Assembly (NCBI RefSeq): GCF_041395345.1
Contig: NZ_JAWLAR010000008.1
Coordinates: 1-64,000, forward strand
Length of the DNA: 64,000 nt
Source of the DNA: Dokdonella sp041395345
GTDB taxonomy: Bacteria > Pseudomonadota > Gammaproteobacteria > Xanthomonadales > Rhodanobacteraceae
Direction: 5' to 3'
Shown: positions 46,267-55,803 of the stretch, in pieces
Numbering within the stretch: position 1 is the first letter of the stretch
Layout of the letters: every line of letters begins with the position of its first letter
Notes under the pieces: model-generated
What the model was told of the DNA's origin: nothing
Databases searched by the model: none
The model's input: only the letters and a program-made list of their open reading frames with translations
Made by a program: the position numbers and the translations under genes

Positions 46267-46292
46267 CTCTTGTTACTCGACCGAGGTCGGTA

Positions 46293-47381
46293 TTACTTCT
46301 GCTGCCACTCGGCACCCACCACGATCTCGGTGCGGCGGTTGCGCGCACGTCCTTCCTTGGTGTCATTGGTGTCGATCGGATTGTTCTCGCCATCACCGCG
46401 GACTGCGACGATCTGGTTCGAACCAACACCGTGCGAGGTCAGATAGTCATTGACGATCTGTGCGCGGCGCTCCGAAAGGCCCTGATTGTAGGCTTCGCTA
46501 CCGATCGAGTCGGTATTGCCGACCAGCTCAACCATGACGCTCGGGTTGCGGCTGAGAACGTCAACGGCCTGATCCAGGATGGCGATCGAGTCAGCCGTCG
46601 GCTCCTGCAGGGTCGGACCGATGTCGGACTCGTTCGAACGCGGACGGTCAAACTTGAAGTTGACGCCACGCAGATCGATGACGACAGCGACTTCTTCCGG
46701 CTCTTCAGCTGCCGGCGGCGGCGGCGGCGGCGGCGGAGCTGCCGGCGGCGGCGGCGGCGGCGGCGGCTCGGAACCACCGAAGCCGATGGTCAGGCCGACG
46801 GCGACGATGCCGTCCACGAAGTGGTTGTAGTCGCCAGCAACGATACCGTTGTTGTCGACCTGGCCACGCAGGCTGTTGTTGTCCTTGTCGTAGCGGGCGA
46901 AGATTTCGCCGCGCAGAGCCATGCGGTCATTGAAGTTGTACTGCACGCCACCACCCGCGACCAGCGCCGGATCCCAGCCACTCTCCTGAACCGTGCCGGA
47001 GTATGCGGCATGACGAACGAAGCCGAATCCACCAAGCAGGTACGGGCGCCATGCGGAACCCTGATCACCAAAGAAGTAGCGACCGGTGACGGTCAGCTGC
47101 ACGCTTTCCCACTGACGACCGCGACGATAGTCGGTAGGACCATCCTTGAAGTCGGCATTGTTGATTGCGTATTCGACATCAACGGCGTAATTCGGATTCA
47201 CCCACCAGCCGATACCGATACCCGAGTACAGCGAGGAATCAGTACCACGGTCACTGTCCGGAAAATCTGTGCCAAGGCGCGGAGCGAGGTACCAGCTTCC
47301 ATCCTGCGCGCTCGCAGTGGAGATACCGCCACCAACCAACGCCACAGCGATCAGAGCGCTTAAGGCTTTGTGTTTCATCAT
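46293..47381 (-). CDS. OmpA family outer-membrane protein with octaproline linker
   Basis: The protein is 362 aa. A signal peptide ends at STASAQ. An eight-stranded barrel domain follows (about 25-200: GSWYLAPRLGTDFPDSD, YNFNDRMALRGEIF). A linker has two runs of eight Pro separated by AA (about 208-228). A C-terminal OmpA peptidoglycan-binding domain (about 240-355) has NFKFDRPRSNESDI, VELVGNTDSIGSEAYNQGLSERRA and GRARNRRTEIV. It holds the outer membrane to the cell wall. GAGGA lies 7 nt before the ATG. It is monocistronic with its own terminator. Confidence 0.95.
   Translation of the reverse strand: MMKHKALSALIAVALVGGGISTASAQDGSWYLAPRLGTDFPDSDRGTDSSLYSGIGIGWWVNPNYAVDVEYAINNADFKDGPTDYRRGRQWESVQLTVTGRYFFGDQGSAWRPYLLGGFGFVRHAAYSGTVQESGWDPALVAGGGVQYNFNDRMALRGEIFARYDKDNNSLRGQVDNNGIVAGDYNHFVDGIVAVGLTIGFGGSEPPPPPPPPAAPPPPPPPPAAEEPEEVAVVIDLRGVNFKFDRPRSNESDIGPTLQEPTADSIAILDQAVDVLSRNPSVMVELVGNTDSIGSEAYNQGLSERRAQIVNDYLTSHGVGSNQIVAVRGDGENNPIDTNDTKEGRARNRRTEIVVGAEWQQK
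46713..46767. repeat. Paired GGC trinucleotide tracts coding for the proline runs
   Basis: Two tracts of about eight GGC units each on the plus strand (46713-46736 and 46743-46767), separated by AGCTGCC, encode the two octaprolines of the OmpA-like protein on the minus strand. Pure trinucleotide runs of this length can change length by slippage without a frameshift. Confidence 0.85.
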
Positions 47382-47600
47382 TGCAAGTTCCTCTTTTTGT
47401 TAGACCACAACTCGAACGCCACGGTGTGAAGCAGGACGCAGACACCCTGTTGCTGCGTATCTTACGACGAATCAATCACGGAAATACAGGATTTTAACAA
47501 TTTGTCTGACATCGACCCCGCTCGATGGATTTCTGGCAAATCCCTTTTCGTTCAGGTACTTGCACAGAAAAAGCCCCTGAACGGCATGTTAAGGCAAAAA

Positions 47601-49055
47601 CTAATTGATCGCAAACAGGTCCAGCAGCTGGTTGATGGGCATGTTTTCGAAGCCTTTCGGGTCGCGGCTGGCGGCCAGAATTGTAGCGACATTGCGCTCC
47701 GGGAGCTGAGCAGCGATGGCATTTTCGAACTTTTTCAGCAGGACCGGAATACCCTCCGCGCGCCGCTTGCGGTGGCCGATCGGGTAGTCGATCGAAACTT
47801 TCTGCGTGCTCGAGCCATCCTTGAAGAATACCTGCAAGGAATTGCCGATATAGCGCTTGTCGGGATCGAAGTAGTCCCTGGTGAATTGCGGGTTCTCCCT
47901 GACCTCCATCTTGCTGCGCATGGCATCGATTCTCGGGTCGGCCGCAACATCATCGTTGTAGTCGCTGGCGATCAGCCGACCGAATATCAGCGGCACGGCC
48001 ACCATGTACTGGATGCAATGATCGCGGTCTGCATAGTTCGCCAATGGGCCGGTCTTGTCGATGATGCGGACCCCTGCCTCCTGGGTCTCGATCTCGATAC
48101 GCTCTATGTCGTCGATTCGCGGGCCCACTTGCGGATGCAACTGCATGGCGCATTCGACGGCTGTCTGCGCGTGGAACTCGGCTGGATAGCTGATCTTGAA
48201 CAGCACGTTTTCCATGACATAGCTGCCAAAGGGCCGTTCGAACTCGAATGCCTTGCCCTTGAAGGCAATGTCATAGAAACCCCAGGTCCTGGCGGTCAGT
48301 GCGGACGGATAACCGACCACGTTCTTGTCGACCGCATTGAAGGCATGGATAACCGCTCGGCGGCAGGCATCACCGGCCGCCCAGCTCTTGCGCGGGCCGG
48401 TATTCGGAGCATGTCGGTAGGTGCGCAAGACACCGTTGTCGATCCAGCTGTGCGAAACCGCGTTGATGATCTGCTCTTTGCTGCCGCCGAGCATGGCTGT
48501 GGCAACGGCCGTGGAGGCCAACCGGACCAGGATCACGTGATCCAGCCCGACCCGGTTGAAACTGTTCTTCAAGGCATAGCACCCCTGAATCTCATGCGCC
48601 TTGATGGCCCAGGTCAGGACGTCACGCACGCTCATCGGCTTGCCGCCTTCGCGCTCGGCCTTGCGTGAAAGATAGTCGGCCACGGCGAGGATCGCGCCGA
48701 GGTTGTCGGAGGGATGACCCCATTCCGCCGCCAGCCAGGTGTCGTTGAAATCGAGCCAGCGGATCTGCGTGCCGATCGCGAATGCCGCCTGGACCGGATC
48801 CAGCTCATGGCTGGTTCCCGGAACGCGGACGCCGCCCGGGAGTACTGCGCCCGGCACGATCGGGCCGAGGTGCTTGACGCAGTCCGGAAATTTCATCGCC
48901 AGCATTGAGGTCGCCAGCGAGTCGAGCAGCATGTTGCGAGCCGTATCGTAGGCTTCCGTCGAATCAATCACGTAGTCGGCGACGTAATTGGCGATATCGA
49001 CCATCGGCTGGTCGGGTTCGGGCCTGGCGGCCGAGCGAATGTCGTGTCCGGACAT
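47601..49055 (-). CDS. prpD: 2-methylcitrate dehydratase
   Basis: The protein is 484 aa (E. coli PrpD 483). It dehydrates 2-methylcitrate in the 2-methylcitrate cycle. The MmgE/PrpD family text is clear: YVADYVIDSTEAYDTARNML, the substrate region RWLDFNDTWLAAEWGHPSDNLGAILAVADY, HSWIDNGVLRTYRHAPNTGPRKSWAAGDA and YPAEFHAQTAVECAM. This is the iron-free PrpD type. It is separated from prpC and prpB (8-11 kb away on the same strand) by three genes on the other strand. GGAAA precedes the ATG. It is divergent from the phosphatase gene. Confidence 0.94.
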   Translation of the reverse strand: MSGHDIRSAARPEPDQPMVDIANYVADYVIDSTEAYDTARNMLLDSLATSMLAMKFPDCVKHLGPIVPGAVLPGGVRVPGTSHELDPVQAAFAIGTQIRWLDFNDTWLAAEWGHPSDNLGAILAVADYLSRKAEREGGKPMSVRDVLTWAIKAHEIQGCYALKNSFNRVGLDHVILVRLASTAVATAMLGGSKEQIINAVSHSWIDNGVLRTYRHAPNTGPRKSWAAGDACRRAVIHAFNAVDKNVVGYPSALTARTWGFYDIAFKGKAFEFERPFGSYVMENVLFKISYPAEFHAQTAVECAMQLHPQVGPRIDDIERIEIETQEAGVRIIDKTGPLANYADRDHCIQYMVAVPLIFGRLIASDYNDDVAADPRIDAMRSKMEVRENPQFTRDYFDPDKRYIGNSLQVFFKDGSSTQKVSIDYPIGHRKRRAEGIPVLLKKFENAIAAQLPERNVATILAASRDPKGFENMPINQLLDLFAIN

Positions 49056-49235
49056 GAGGGGTTTCCGTTGGATGTGGTTGGAAGATCCGCGACCGAATCT
49101 GGGCTCGATCGCGCAGCCGCATATTGTGCCAGATGCAGTCTCGACTCGCCCGGCGTGCGGTCTGGCTGATCGAAACTCTCTTGGACCGTTTCCGGCTCAC
49201 AGGCAGAATGCCGCTTCCATTTCCGGAACAGCCCC

Positions 49236-50528
49236 GTGCCCGACACAAGCATCCTGGACAGAATTTGCGAGCTGAGCCGATTTGACGACGATTCGGCAGC
49301 GGCACTGCGCTCGCTGCACACGCATTTCGCGCACACCCTTGATCAGTGCTCGGTGGCGCTTGTGCTGGTACGCGGCCTGCCCTTCGGGCTATGCCGTCTG
49401 GCCGGCTCGATTGCGCCCGACGGGCGCGAACATGTGCCAAACACCGACCCGTTCGGCGTGGCTGCCGAACTGCCCCTGTTCGACGATGCCGTTGCGAACC
49501 GTCTGTTGGCCGACATCAACCCGCGTAGAATCCAGCTCACGGCCGCTGAACAGACCCTGCCGTTCCCGCAAGCTCTGTTCGGCGCCACGACCCTGCTCGG
49601 CATTCCGACCGTCAACAACGGCGAAGTTGCGCACTGGGTGATTTTTGGCAGCGCCAATCCCGAACAGTTCGCGCTGGTGGACCTCGACAAGCTGCTGATC
49701 GAAGTGAATCTTGCCGCCAGTCTGCTCGTGCGCCCGCTTTCGACTCGCGCCTTGCGCGATGAAAGCGCGCGCCAGCGCCAGGCCATCGAAGGCCTTGCCG
49801 ATGTGCAGAAGCAGTTGTTGCCCGACGACCCGAAGATTCTGGGTCTCAGCTACGCCATCCACTGGCAACCGGCCGACACGGCAGCGGGCGACTACTACGA
49901 CATGGCCAACCTGACCCATCGTGCACCGGCGGATTTCCAGCGCGACAAGCATGACGTCTGGGTAGTCACTCTCGCCGATGTCTCCGGACACGGAGCGGCG
50001 GCAGCGATGGAGGCCGTCCAGTTCGACGCGATCATGCGCACTTACAAGGGTAGCGAGGAAGCCGGGCCGGCCGGAGCGCTCACCTATGCCAATCGCCACT
50101 TTTTCTCGCGCCGCATTCGGCACCACTTCCTCACTGCCGTTGCCGTGCTCTACCGACCCGATATTCGACGCGCGACCTACGTTTCGGCAGGACACCCGCC
50201 AATCTTGCATCGGCAGGGAAACGCCGTCATCGAGCATGGTGCCGAGACGCAGATTCCGCTCGGTGTGCTGCGCGACCATGAGTGGGTCAACCACCAGTTC
50301 GAGCTGGCCCTGGGAGACATCCTCGTGCTCTATACGGACGGCATCATCGAAGCCCGCAATGGTCGCGGCGAACCCTTTGGCACCGAGCGTCTGAAATCGC
50401 TGGTGGCGGCTGGTCCAAGTGATCCCCGATTGCTCCTGGTAAGCCTGCGAACGGCGCTGTTCGAATATCAGGGCGGCGAAATAGGCAGCGACGACCAGAC
50501 CCTGATCGTGTTCCGGATCACCGCCTGA
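49236..50528 (+). CDS. SpoIIE/RsbU-type PP2C serine phosphatase
   Basis: The protein is 430 aa. The N-terminal half (about 1-175) is a GAF-like sensor with no clear ligand. After a short coiled linker (RQRQAIEGLADVQKQLLPDD), the PP2C/SpoIIE domain (about 205-428) has the metal-binding GDYYDM and LADVSGHGAAAAMEAVQF, FLTAVAVLYRPD, YVSAGHPPILHR, and DILVLYTDGIIEARN plus GSDDQTLIVFR. It should dephosphorylate an anti-sigma-factor antagonist. No such partner is adjacent, so the target is unknown. The start is GTG at 49236, with GGAA about 8 nt upstream. Confidence 0.9.
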   Translation: MPDTSILDRICELSRFDDDSAAALRSLHTHFAHTLDQCSVALVLVRGLPFGLCRLAGSIAPDGREHVPNTDPFGVAAELPLFDDAVANRLLADINPRRIQLTAAEQTLPFPQALFGATTLLGIPTVNNGEVAHWVIFGSANPEQFALVDLDKLLIEVNLAASLLVRPLSTRALRDESARQRQAIEGLADVQKQLLPDDPKILGLSYAIHWQPADTAAGDYYDMANLTHRAPADFQRDKHDVWVVTLADVSGHGAAAAMEAVQFDAIMRTYKGSEEAGPAGALTYANRHFFSRRIRHHFLTAVAVLYRPDIRRATYVSAGHPPILHRQGNAVIEHGAETQIPLGVLRDHEWVNHQFELALGDILVLYTDGIIEARNGRGEPFGTERLKSLVAAGPSDPRLLLVSLRTALFEYQGGEIGSDDQTLIVFRITA

Positions 50529-50635
50529 TCATGAGAGCCCGTGATCGCATCGGACACGGGTCCGGCAATCATTGGACTTGCCGACTGACGCGCATGCAGG
50601 CATCTTGAACGATCGTTTGAATCCGGTAGGACCTG

Positions 50636-52654
50636 ATGGACTATCCACACCTGTTCGCCCCGCTTGATCTCGGCTTCACGAGCCTGCCCAACCGCGTCCT
50701 GATGGGCTCGATGCACACGGGCCTCGAAGACAAGGCCAGGAACTACGATCGCCTGGCCGTCTATTTCGCCGAGCGCGCACGCGGCGGCGTGGGTCTCATG
50801 GTGACGGGTGGAATTGCGCCGAACCTGGAGGGCTGGCTCAAGCCTTTCGATGGCCGCCTGACCATGCCCTGGCATGTCGCACGACACCGCAAGATCACTG
50901 AGGCGACGCATGCCGAGGGCGGACGCATCTGCATGCAGATCCTGCATGGCGGACGCTATTCCTATCATCCGCTTTCCGTCGGCGCATCGAAGATCAAGTC
51001 GCCGATTACGCCGTTCGCGCCACGCGCACTGTCCACGCGCGGCGTCGAGCGCACGATCGGCGATTTCGCCGACTGCGCGAAACTGGCCCAGGATGCCGGC
51101 TACGACGGCGTCGAAATCATGGGCTCGGAAGGCTACCTGATCAACCAGTTCATCACTGCACGAACCAATACGCGTGAGGATGAATGGGGCGGCAGCCCCG
51201 AGAAGCGCATGCGCTTCCCGATCGAGATCGTGCGTCGCACGCGCGCCGCGGTCGGGCGCGACTTCATCATCATCTACCGCCTGTCCATGCTTGACCTGGT
51301 CGACAACGCGCAGAGCTGGCACGAGATCGTGACCCTGGCCAAGGCGATCGAAGCGGCCGGGGCGACGCTGATCAATACCGGAATCGGCTGGCATGAAGCC
51401 CGTGTTCCAACCATCGTCACCTCGGTTCCGCGCGCCGCATTCGTGGGCGTGACTGCCAAACTCAAGCGCGAGGTGTCCCTGCCCCTGATCACGACCAACA
51501 GGATCAACATGCCTGATGTCGCCGAGCGGATCCTCGCTCGCGGCGATGCCGACATGGTTTCGATGGCACGCCCGCTGCTGGCCGATCCGGAATGGGTGAA
51601 CAAGGCGCGCAAAAGCAAGGCTGACCGTATCAACACCTGCATCGCCTGCAATCAGGCCTGTCTCGATCATGTCTTCGAGAATCGCCACGCAACCTGTCTG
51701 GTCAATCCGCGTGCCTGCAACGAAACCGAATTGCTGATCACGCCCACGACAACGCCGAAACGGTTCGCCGTTGTCGGTGCAGGTCCGGCCGGCCTTGCCG
51801 CCGCAACGACCCTGGCCGAACGCGGGCATGCGGTGACCCTGTTCGACCAGGCCGAAGAAATCGGCGGGCAGTTCAACATGGCCAAACGGGTCCCCGGGAA
51901 AGAGGAGTTCCACGAAACCCTGCGCTACTTCCGCAACCGCATTGCCGATACCGGCGTCGAGCTGCGCCTGGCTACGCGGGCCAGTGCAGACTCTCTCGGC
52001 GCGTCCGGCTTCGATGCGGTCATCGTTGCCACCGGCGTCACCCCACGCACGTTGCGCATTCCGGGCAGCGATCATCCGCGCGTCCTGAGCTATCTCGACG
52101 TGCTGCGCGACAACAAGCCCGTGGGACAGCGCGTTGCCATCATCGGTGCCGGCGGCATCGGCTTCGATGTTGGGGAGTTCCTCGTCGAGGACGCACCGTC
52201 GCCTACGACCGATGTGGAACGCTGGACGACTGAATGGGGCGTCGATCTCGACATTGAGCACCGGGGCGGACTTGTCCAGGCAAGGCCTGAGAAACCCGAA
52301 CGCCAGGTCTGGCTGCTGCAAAGAACCGAAGGCCGGCTCGGCGCACGCCTGAACAAGACGACGGGATGGGTCCACCGGGCCACGCTCAAGGCCAAGCGCG
52401 TGCAGATGCTTGGGGGAGTCAGCTACGAACGCTTCGACGATGCGGGCCTGCACATCACGGTCGCTGGAAAGCCTCAGTTGCTCGAGGTCGACAACGTGGT
52501 CGTCTGCGCCGGCCAGGAGCCGAATCGCAGCCTGGTTGACGAACTGACCGGTGCCGGTATTGCGACGCATGTGATCGGCGGTGCCGATGTTGCCGCCGAA
52601 CTCGATGCCAAGCGCGCCATCGATCAGGGCACACGACTCGCTGCCACACTCTGA
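50636..52654 (+). CDS. fadH: 2,4-dienoyl-CoA reductase (NADPH), FMN/FAD/4Fe-4S
   Basis: The protein is 672 aa, exactly the length of E. coli FadH. It reduces 2,4-dienoyl-CoA from unsaturated fatty acids so that beta-oxidation can go on. The N-terminal OYE-type TIM barrel (about 1-330) binds FMN, with RVLMGSMHTGLEDK, QILHGGRYSYHP and EIMGSEGYLINQF. The cluster Cys are CIACNQACLDH plus the Cys in HATCLVNPRA. The C-terminal half has two dinucleotide folds, AVVGAGPAGLAAATTLAERG (FAD) and VAIIGAGGIGFDVGEF (NADPH). AGGA lies 5 nt before the ATG. It lies among the prp genes, consistent with fatty-acid use. Confidence 0.95.
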   Translation: MDYPHLFAPLDLGFTSLPNRVLMGSMHTGLEDKARNYDRLAVYFAERARGGVGLMVTGGIAPNLEGWLKPFDGRLTMPWHVARHRKITEATHAEGGRICMQILHGGRYSYHPLSVGASKIKSPITPFAPRALSTRGVERTIGDFADCAKLAQDAGYDGVEIMGSEGYLINQFITARTNTREDEWGGSPEKRMRFPIEIVRRTRAAVGRDFIIIYRLSMLDLVDNAQSWHEIVTLAKAIEAAGATLINTGIGWHEARVPTIVTSVPRAAFVGVTAKLKREVSLPLITTNRINMPDVAERILARGDADMVSMARPLLADPEWVNKARKSKADRINTCIACNQACLDHVFENRHATCLVNPRACNETELLITPTTTPKRFAVVGAGPAGLAAATTLAERGHAVTLFDQAEEIGGQFNMAKRVPGKEEFHETLRYFRNRIADTGVELRLATRASADSLGASGFDAVIVATGVTPRTLRIPGSDHPRVLSYLDVLRDNKPVGQRVAIIGAGGIGFDVGEFLVEDAPSPTTDVERWTTEWGVDLDIEHRGGLVQARPEKPERQVWLLQRTEGRLGARLNKTTGWVHRATLKAKRVQMLGGVSYERFDDAGLHITVAGKPQLLEVDNVVVCAGQEPNRSLVDELTGAGIATHVIGGADVAAELDAKRAIDQGTRLAATL

Positions 52655-52785
52655 TCAATCCTGAACAGCGTTCTGTGCTTCAATCCGGAAATGTCGACTG
52701 AGTCGCGTTTTGTCTGTCGACATTGACACGAATTGTTCCAGGCCCAGCTTCTAGAGTGGTCCGGACACGTCCTGGAGAGAGTCGC

Positions 52786-55710
52786 ATGCACGCATTTCCG
52801 CTGAAGCCCCTCGCAGTCAAGACCTGCTTCGCCACCTTGTTTGTCATGATCTCCGGGCTGCCGGCGATCGCCGCTGTCGGCAGCTGGAGCAGCGCCGGCC
52901 CGTACGGCGGATCGAACTACTCGCTTTCAGTCTATGAGCCCGGGCCCAGCACGCTGATTGCGACCGGCCGCGGCGGAATATTCCGCAGCCTCAGTTCGGG
53001 AACGAGCTGGCAGCGCATCGAGGTCGGCCTTCCCGAAGCCGTCTACGCGCAGGGCATCGCTGTCGGCACCTCGGCGCCGGTTCTCTACCTGTCGAGCTTC
53101 TACCAGCTGTTTCGTTCAGGCAATGGAGGCGACCTCTGGGTACCGCTGAGCACACCGCTGCCCCCTGACAACTACATCTACGACGTATCCCTGCGCCGCG
53201 GAACCAGCAACAGCATCGCCATCGCCACTTCGCTCGGCGCCTATGTCTCGACCAATGGCGGCAGCACCTGGATCGGACCGGGCGCCGGAGGCACCACTGT
53301 CCAGTTCAGCAAGATCGTGTTTGCTGCCGATGGATCGTTGTACATGGGTGTTCAGTACGCCGATGCATCGGCCTTTGGCGGCGCGACCTTGCTGAAGAGT
53401 ACTGACGGTGGCGCTAGCTGGGCGCCGTTGGCAAACCAGCCTCCGGGACTGTTCGGGGTCAGCGTTCTGGTTGTTTCACCGGTGGATCCGCAGCGCATCC
53501 ATGTCGGTGATGGATCCAGTGCCGCCACCAGCAGCAATGGAGGAGCGAGCTGGTCGGCGCTGTCCCTGCCGTCGGCAGGAGCGGGTTGCGGCAACTTCCG
53601 TGCAATGGCCGCGCATCCCGCGGACGCGCAGGCTCTGTTCGTTGCCTGCAGCAACAACGGCGTGCACTTCACCGCTGATGTGAGTGCGCCTGGCTGGATC
53701 TCCTGGACAGCCGCCAATGGCCTCAGCGTGAATGGAACCGACCCGGTCCAGGCGGGCGCGCTGGCCATCCACCCCGGCTATCCCGGCACCGCAACGCTCT
53801 GGGCAGGAACGGTGGATGGCGGCCTGTTCCGGACCACCAATGGGGGAACCAACTGGAGCACGATCAACAACGGCTACGAATCGGTCAACATACGCGCCCT
53901 GGCCACGCATCCAGTCGATACGAATCCCGCCGGTGCCGTCGTCCTTGCCGGTCTTGGCGACTCCTTCACTACGACCAACGCGATCTACAAGTCTTCCAAT
54001 GGCGGCAGTGCCTGGGCGCCCTCACTGACAGGCCTGAACGCCGAACAGATCCGTTCGATCGCGATCGACCCGACCACGGTCGACAACGATATTCTGACCG
54101 CGGAGAATTTCACGGTCTACGCAGCCGGACGCTCGGAGCGCATTCCGACGAATGCGAACAAGGACGGTGGCATCTACAAGAGCACTGATGCCGGCAACAC
54201 CTGGACCACGATCGACAATGGCATCGCCCTGATAGCCGGCCAACCCGACATGGGTACCGTGCGCAGCATTGCACCCGATCCAAGATCCTGCGCTGCGCCT
54301 CCTGCATCGGGTCCCTGCCCGATCGGCAGCGGCCCGCTGCAGACCCTCTTCGCTGCCGGTGGCGGCCGCCCGAATCTCAGCGCTCCCGGTCTGCCCTACA
54401 ACTCCGCTCGCATCTACAAGAGCACCAATGCCGGCGGCCTCTGGACGCCATCGGAGACCGGCTTGCCGCTGCCACAGGACCTCGGCCCGACGGGCGCCTT
54501 CAACTACGCGTGGATGGGCGGCATCGTTCCACTCGTGTTCGATCCGACTGACACGCAGACCATCTACATCGGCAGCTTTCTTTCCTGGGACTCCACGGCC
54601 AGCGGCGCAAGCGAACCCACCCTGCCCAATGGCGTATTCAAGTCCACGGATGGCGGCGCGAGCTGGGTCCACTCCAGCAACGGATTGCCGCATGTCCTCT
54701 CACCGGCCAGCTCCCATTACGACGTGCTGGCGCTGGCCATCAACCCGGTGAACCCGCAGATCCTGTATGCCGGGGTCATCAACTTCTATGCGCCGACGAC
54801 CATCGGCCGCATCTACAAGAGCGTCGACGGGGGTGCCAACTGGAGCGAATCAAGCACCGGCATCGCAGGTCAGGATGTGCGTGCCCTGTTCATCGACCCG
54901 ATGGACCCGACCGGAGACACGGTCTATGCAGGCACGGGCGGCGATGGCGCCAATCCGGGCGGCGTCTATGTGACAACAAACGGCGGGGCCAGCTGGAACT
55001 CGATCAGCATCGGACTGCCGGCCGACTCCGCCACGTCGCTGGCAATGCCGGCGCGCGCACCCGGCGCACCTGCTCGCGTGCTGATCGGAACCAACGCCGG
55101 CGTCTGGGATTACACCGCAGCGGCCGACCCGGATCTTGATGGTTCGCCGTCCGCCGTCGAGAACGGCGTGCTAGCCGGAGACGGCAATGACGACGGCATA
55201 CCGGACGCCAACCAGACTTCCGTCGCATCGATCTCCGCACCCGGCAGTCTCGCCGACCCGGGAACCCAGGCGAGCAATGGCAGCATCGTCCAGACAACGA
55301 TCGAGATCGTGCCGGTATCGGGCGGCTGCAGCCAGCTCAACGACAGCGCCAGCCTGCAGGCCGATCTTTATCCGCCGGATCCGGCTGGAGCGCCAGACAG
55401 CCATTCTCCCTGGGGACTGGTCAGCTTCTCGCTGCCCAACTGCAGCCTTGCCAAGGTGCGGGTGACGTTCCACGGCGCCAATTTCGATTCGAACTGGAAA
55501 TGGCGCAACTACGGCCCGCGCATCCCGGGAGACGCAACAACGTTCGGATGGTATTCGTTCGCCGGCGCGCAGCGCATTGATGCAGAAACCTGGGAGCTGA
55601 CCGTGGACGCCGCTTTGCAAGGCAACTATCGCAACGATCCCAACGACATCCTGTTCGTCGGCGGACCGGGCAATCTTCCGGACACCGTGTTCGAAAACGG
55701 ATTCGAATGA
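52786..55710 (+). CDS. Large secreted BNR/sialidase-fold protein with choice-of-anchor-like domain and FxxGFE tail
   Basis: The protein is 974 aa. The signal peptide (KTCFATLFVMISGLPAIAAVG) is followed by at least ten BNR-type repeats, each with an Asp-box-like S-x-DGG-x-xW (STDGGASWAP, SSNGGASWSA, TTNGGTNWST, STDAGNTWTT, STDGGASWVH, SVDGGANWSE, TTNGGASWNS). These form beta-propellers of the exo-sialidase/VPS10-like fold. A Ca-like DGNDDGIPDANQ stretch leads into a domain (about 840-965) resembling the choice-of-anchor-U type (WGLVSFSLPNCSLAKVRVTF, WRNYGPR, GWYSF). The chain ends PDTVFENGFE. There is no known catalytic triad, so a binding or adhesive role is likelier. GGAGAGAG lies 5 nt before the ATG. 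Confidence 0.82.
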   Translation: MHAFPLKPLAVKTCFATLFVMISGLPAIAAVGSWSSAGPYGGSNYSLSVYEPGPSTLIATGRGGIFRSLSSGTSWQRIEVGLPEAVYAQGIAVGTSAPVLYLSSFYQLFRSGNGGDLWVPLSTPLPPDNYIYDVSLRRGTSNSIAIATSLGAYVSTNGGSTWIGPGAGGTTVQFSKIVFAADGSLYMGVQYADASAFGGATLLKSTDGGASWAPLANQPPGLFGVSVLVVSPVDPQRIHVGDGSSAATSSNGGASWSALSLPSAGAGCGNFRAMAAHPADAQALFVACSNNGVHFTADVSAPGWISWTAANGLSVNGTDPVQAGALAIHPGYPGTATLWAGTVDGGLFRTTNGGTNWSTINNGYESVNIRALATHPVDTNPAGAVVLAGLGDSFTTTNAIYKSSNGGSAWAPSLTGLNAEQIRSIAIDPTTVDNDILTAENFTVYAAGRSERIPTNANKDGGIYKSTDAGNTWTTIDNGIALIAGQPDMGTVRSIAPDPRSCAAPPASGPCPIGSGPLQTLFAAGGGRPNLSAPGLPYNSARIYKSTNAGGLWTPSETGLPLPQDLGPTGAFNYAWMGGIVPLVFDPTDTQTIYIGSFLSWDSTASGASEPTLPNGVFKSTDGGASWVHSSNGLPHVLSPASSHYDVLALAINPVNPQILYAGVINFYAPTTIGRIYKSVDGGANWSESSTGIAGQDVRALFIDPMDPTGDTVYAGTGGDGANPGGVYVTTNGGASWNSISIGLPADSATSLAMPARAPGAPARVLIGTNAGVWDYTAAADPDLDGSPSAVENGVLAGDGNDDGIPDANQTSVASISAPGSLADPGTQASNGSIVQTTIEIVPVSGGCSQLNDSASLQADLYPPDPAGAPDSHSPWGLVSFSLPNCSLAKVRVTFHGANFDSNWKWRNYGPRIPGDATTFGWYSFAGAQRIDAETWELTVDAALQGNYRNDPNDILFVGGPGNLPDTVFENGFE

Positions 55711-55728
55711 CGCACTACTCGAAACTTG

Positions 55729-55756
55729 AAAAGCCGCGGCTCCCCGCGGCTTTTTT
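55729..55756 (+). terminator. Bidirectional terminator between convergent genes
   Basis: AAAAGCCGCGG-CTCC-CCGCGGCTTTTTT is a perfect stem with a 4-nt loop and a T-tract on the plus strand, 18 nt after the BNR protein stop. It has a T-tract (TTTT) on the minus strand as well, so it also serves prpC. Confidence 0.92.
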
Positions 55757-55803
55757 CTTCTGCGTCGGACTGATCTTGAACCCAGGCTTCTGCAGATTGA
55801 TCG

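Noticed and set aside
50468..52570. A 700-codon minus-strand frame opposite fadH
   Set aside because: Antisense to a full-length, well-conserved FadH; no recognisable protein features.
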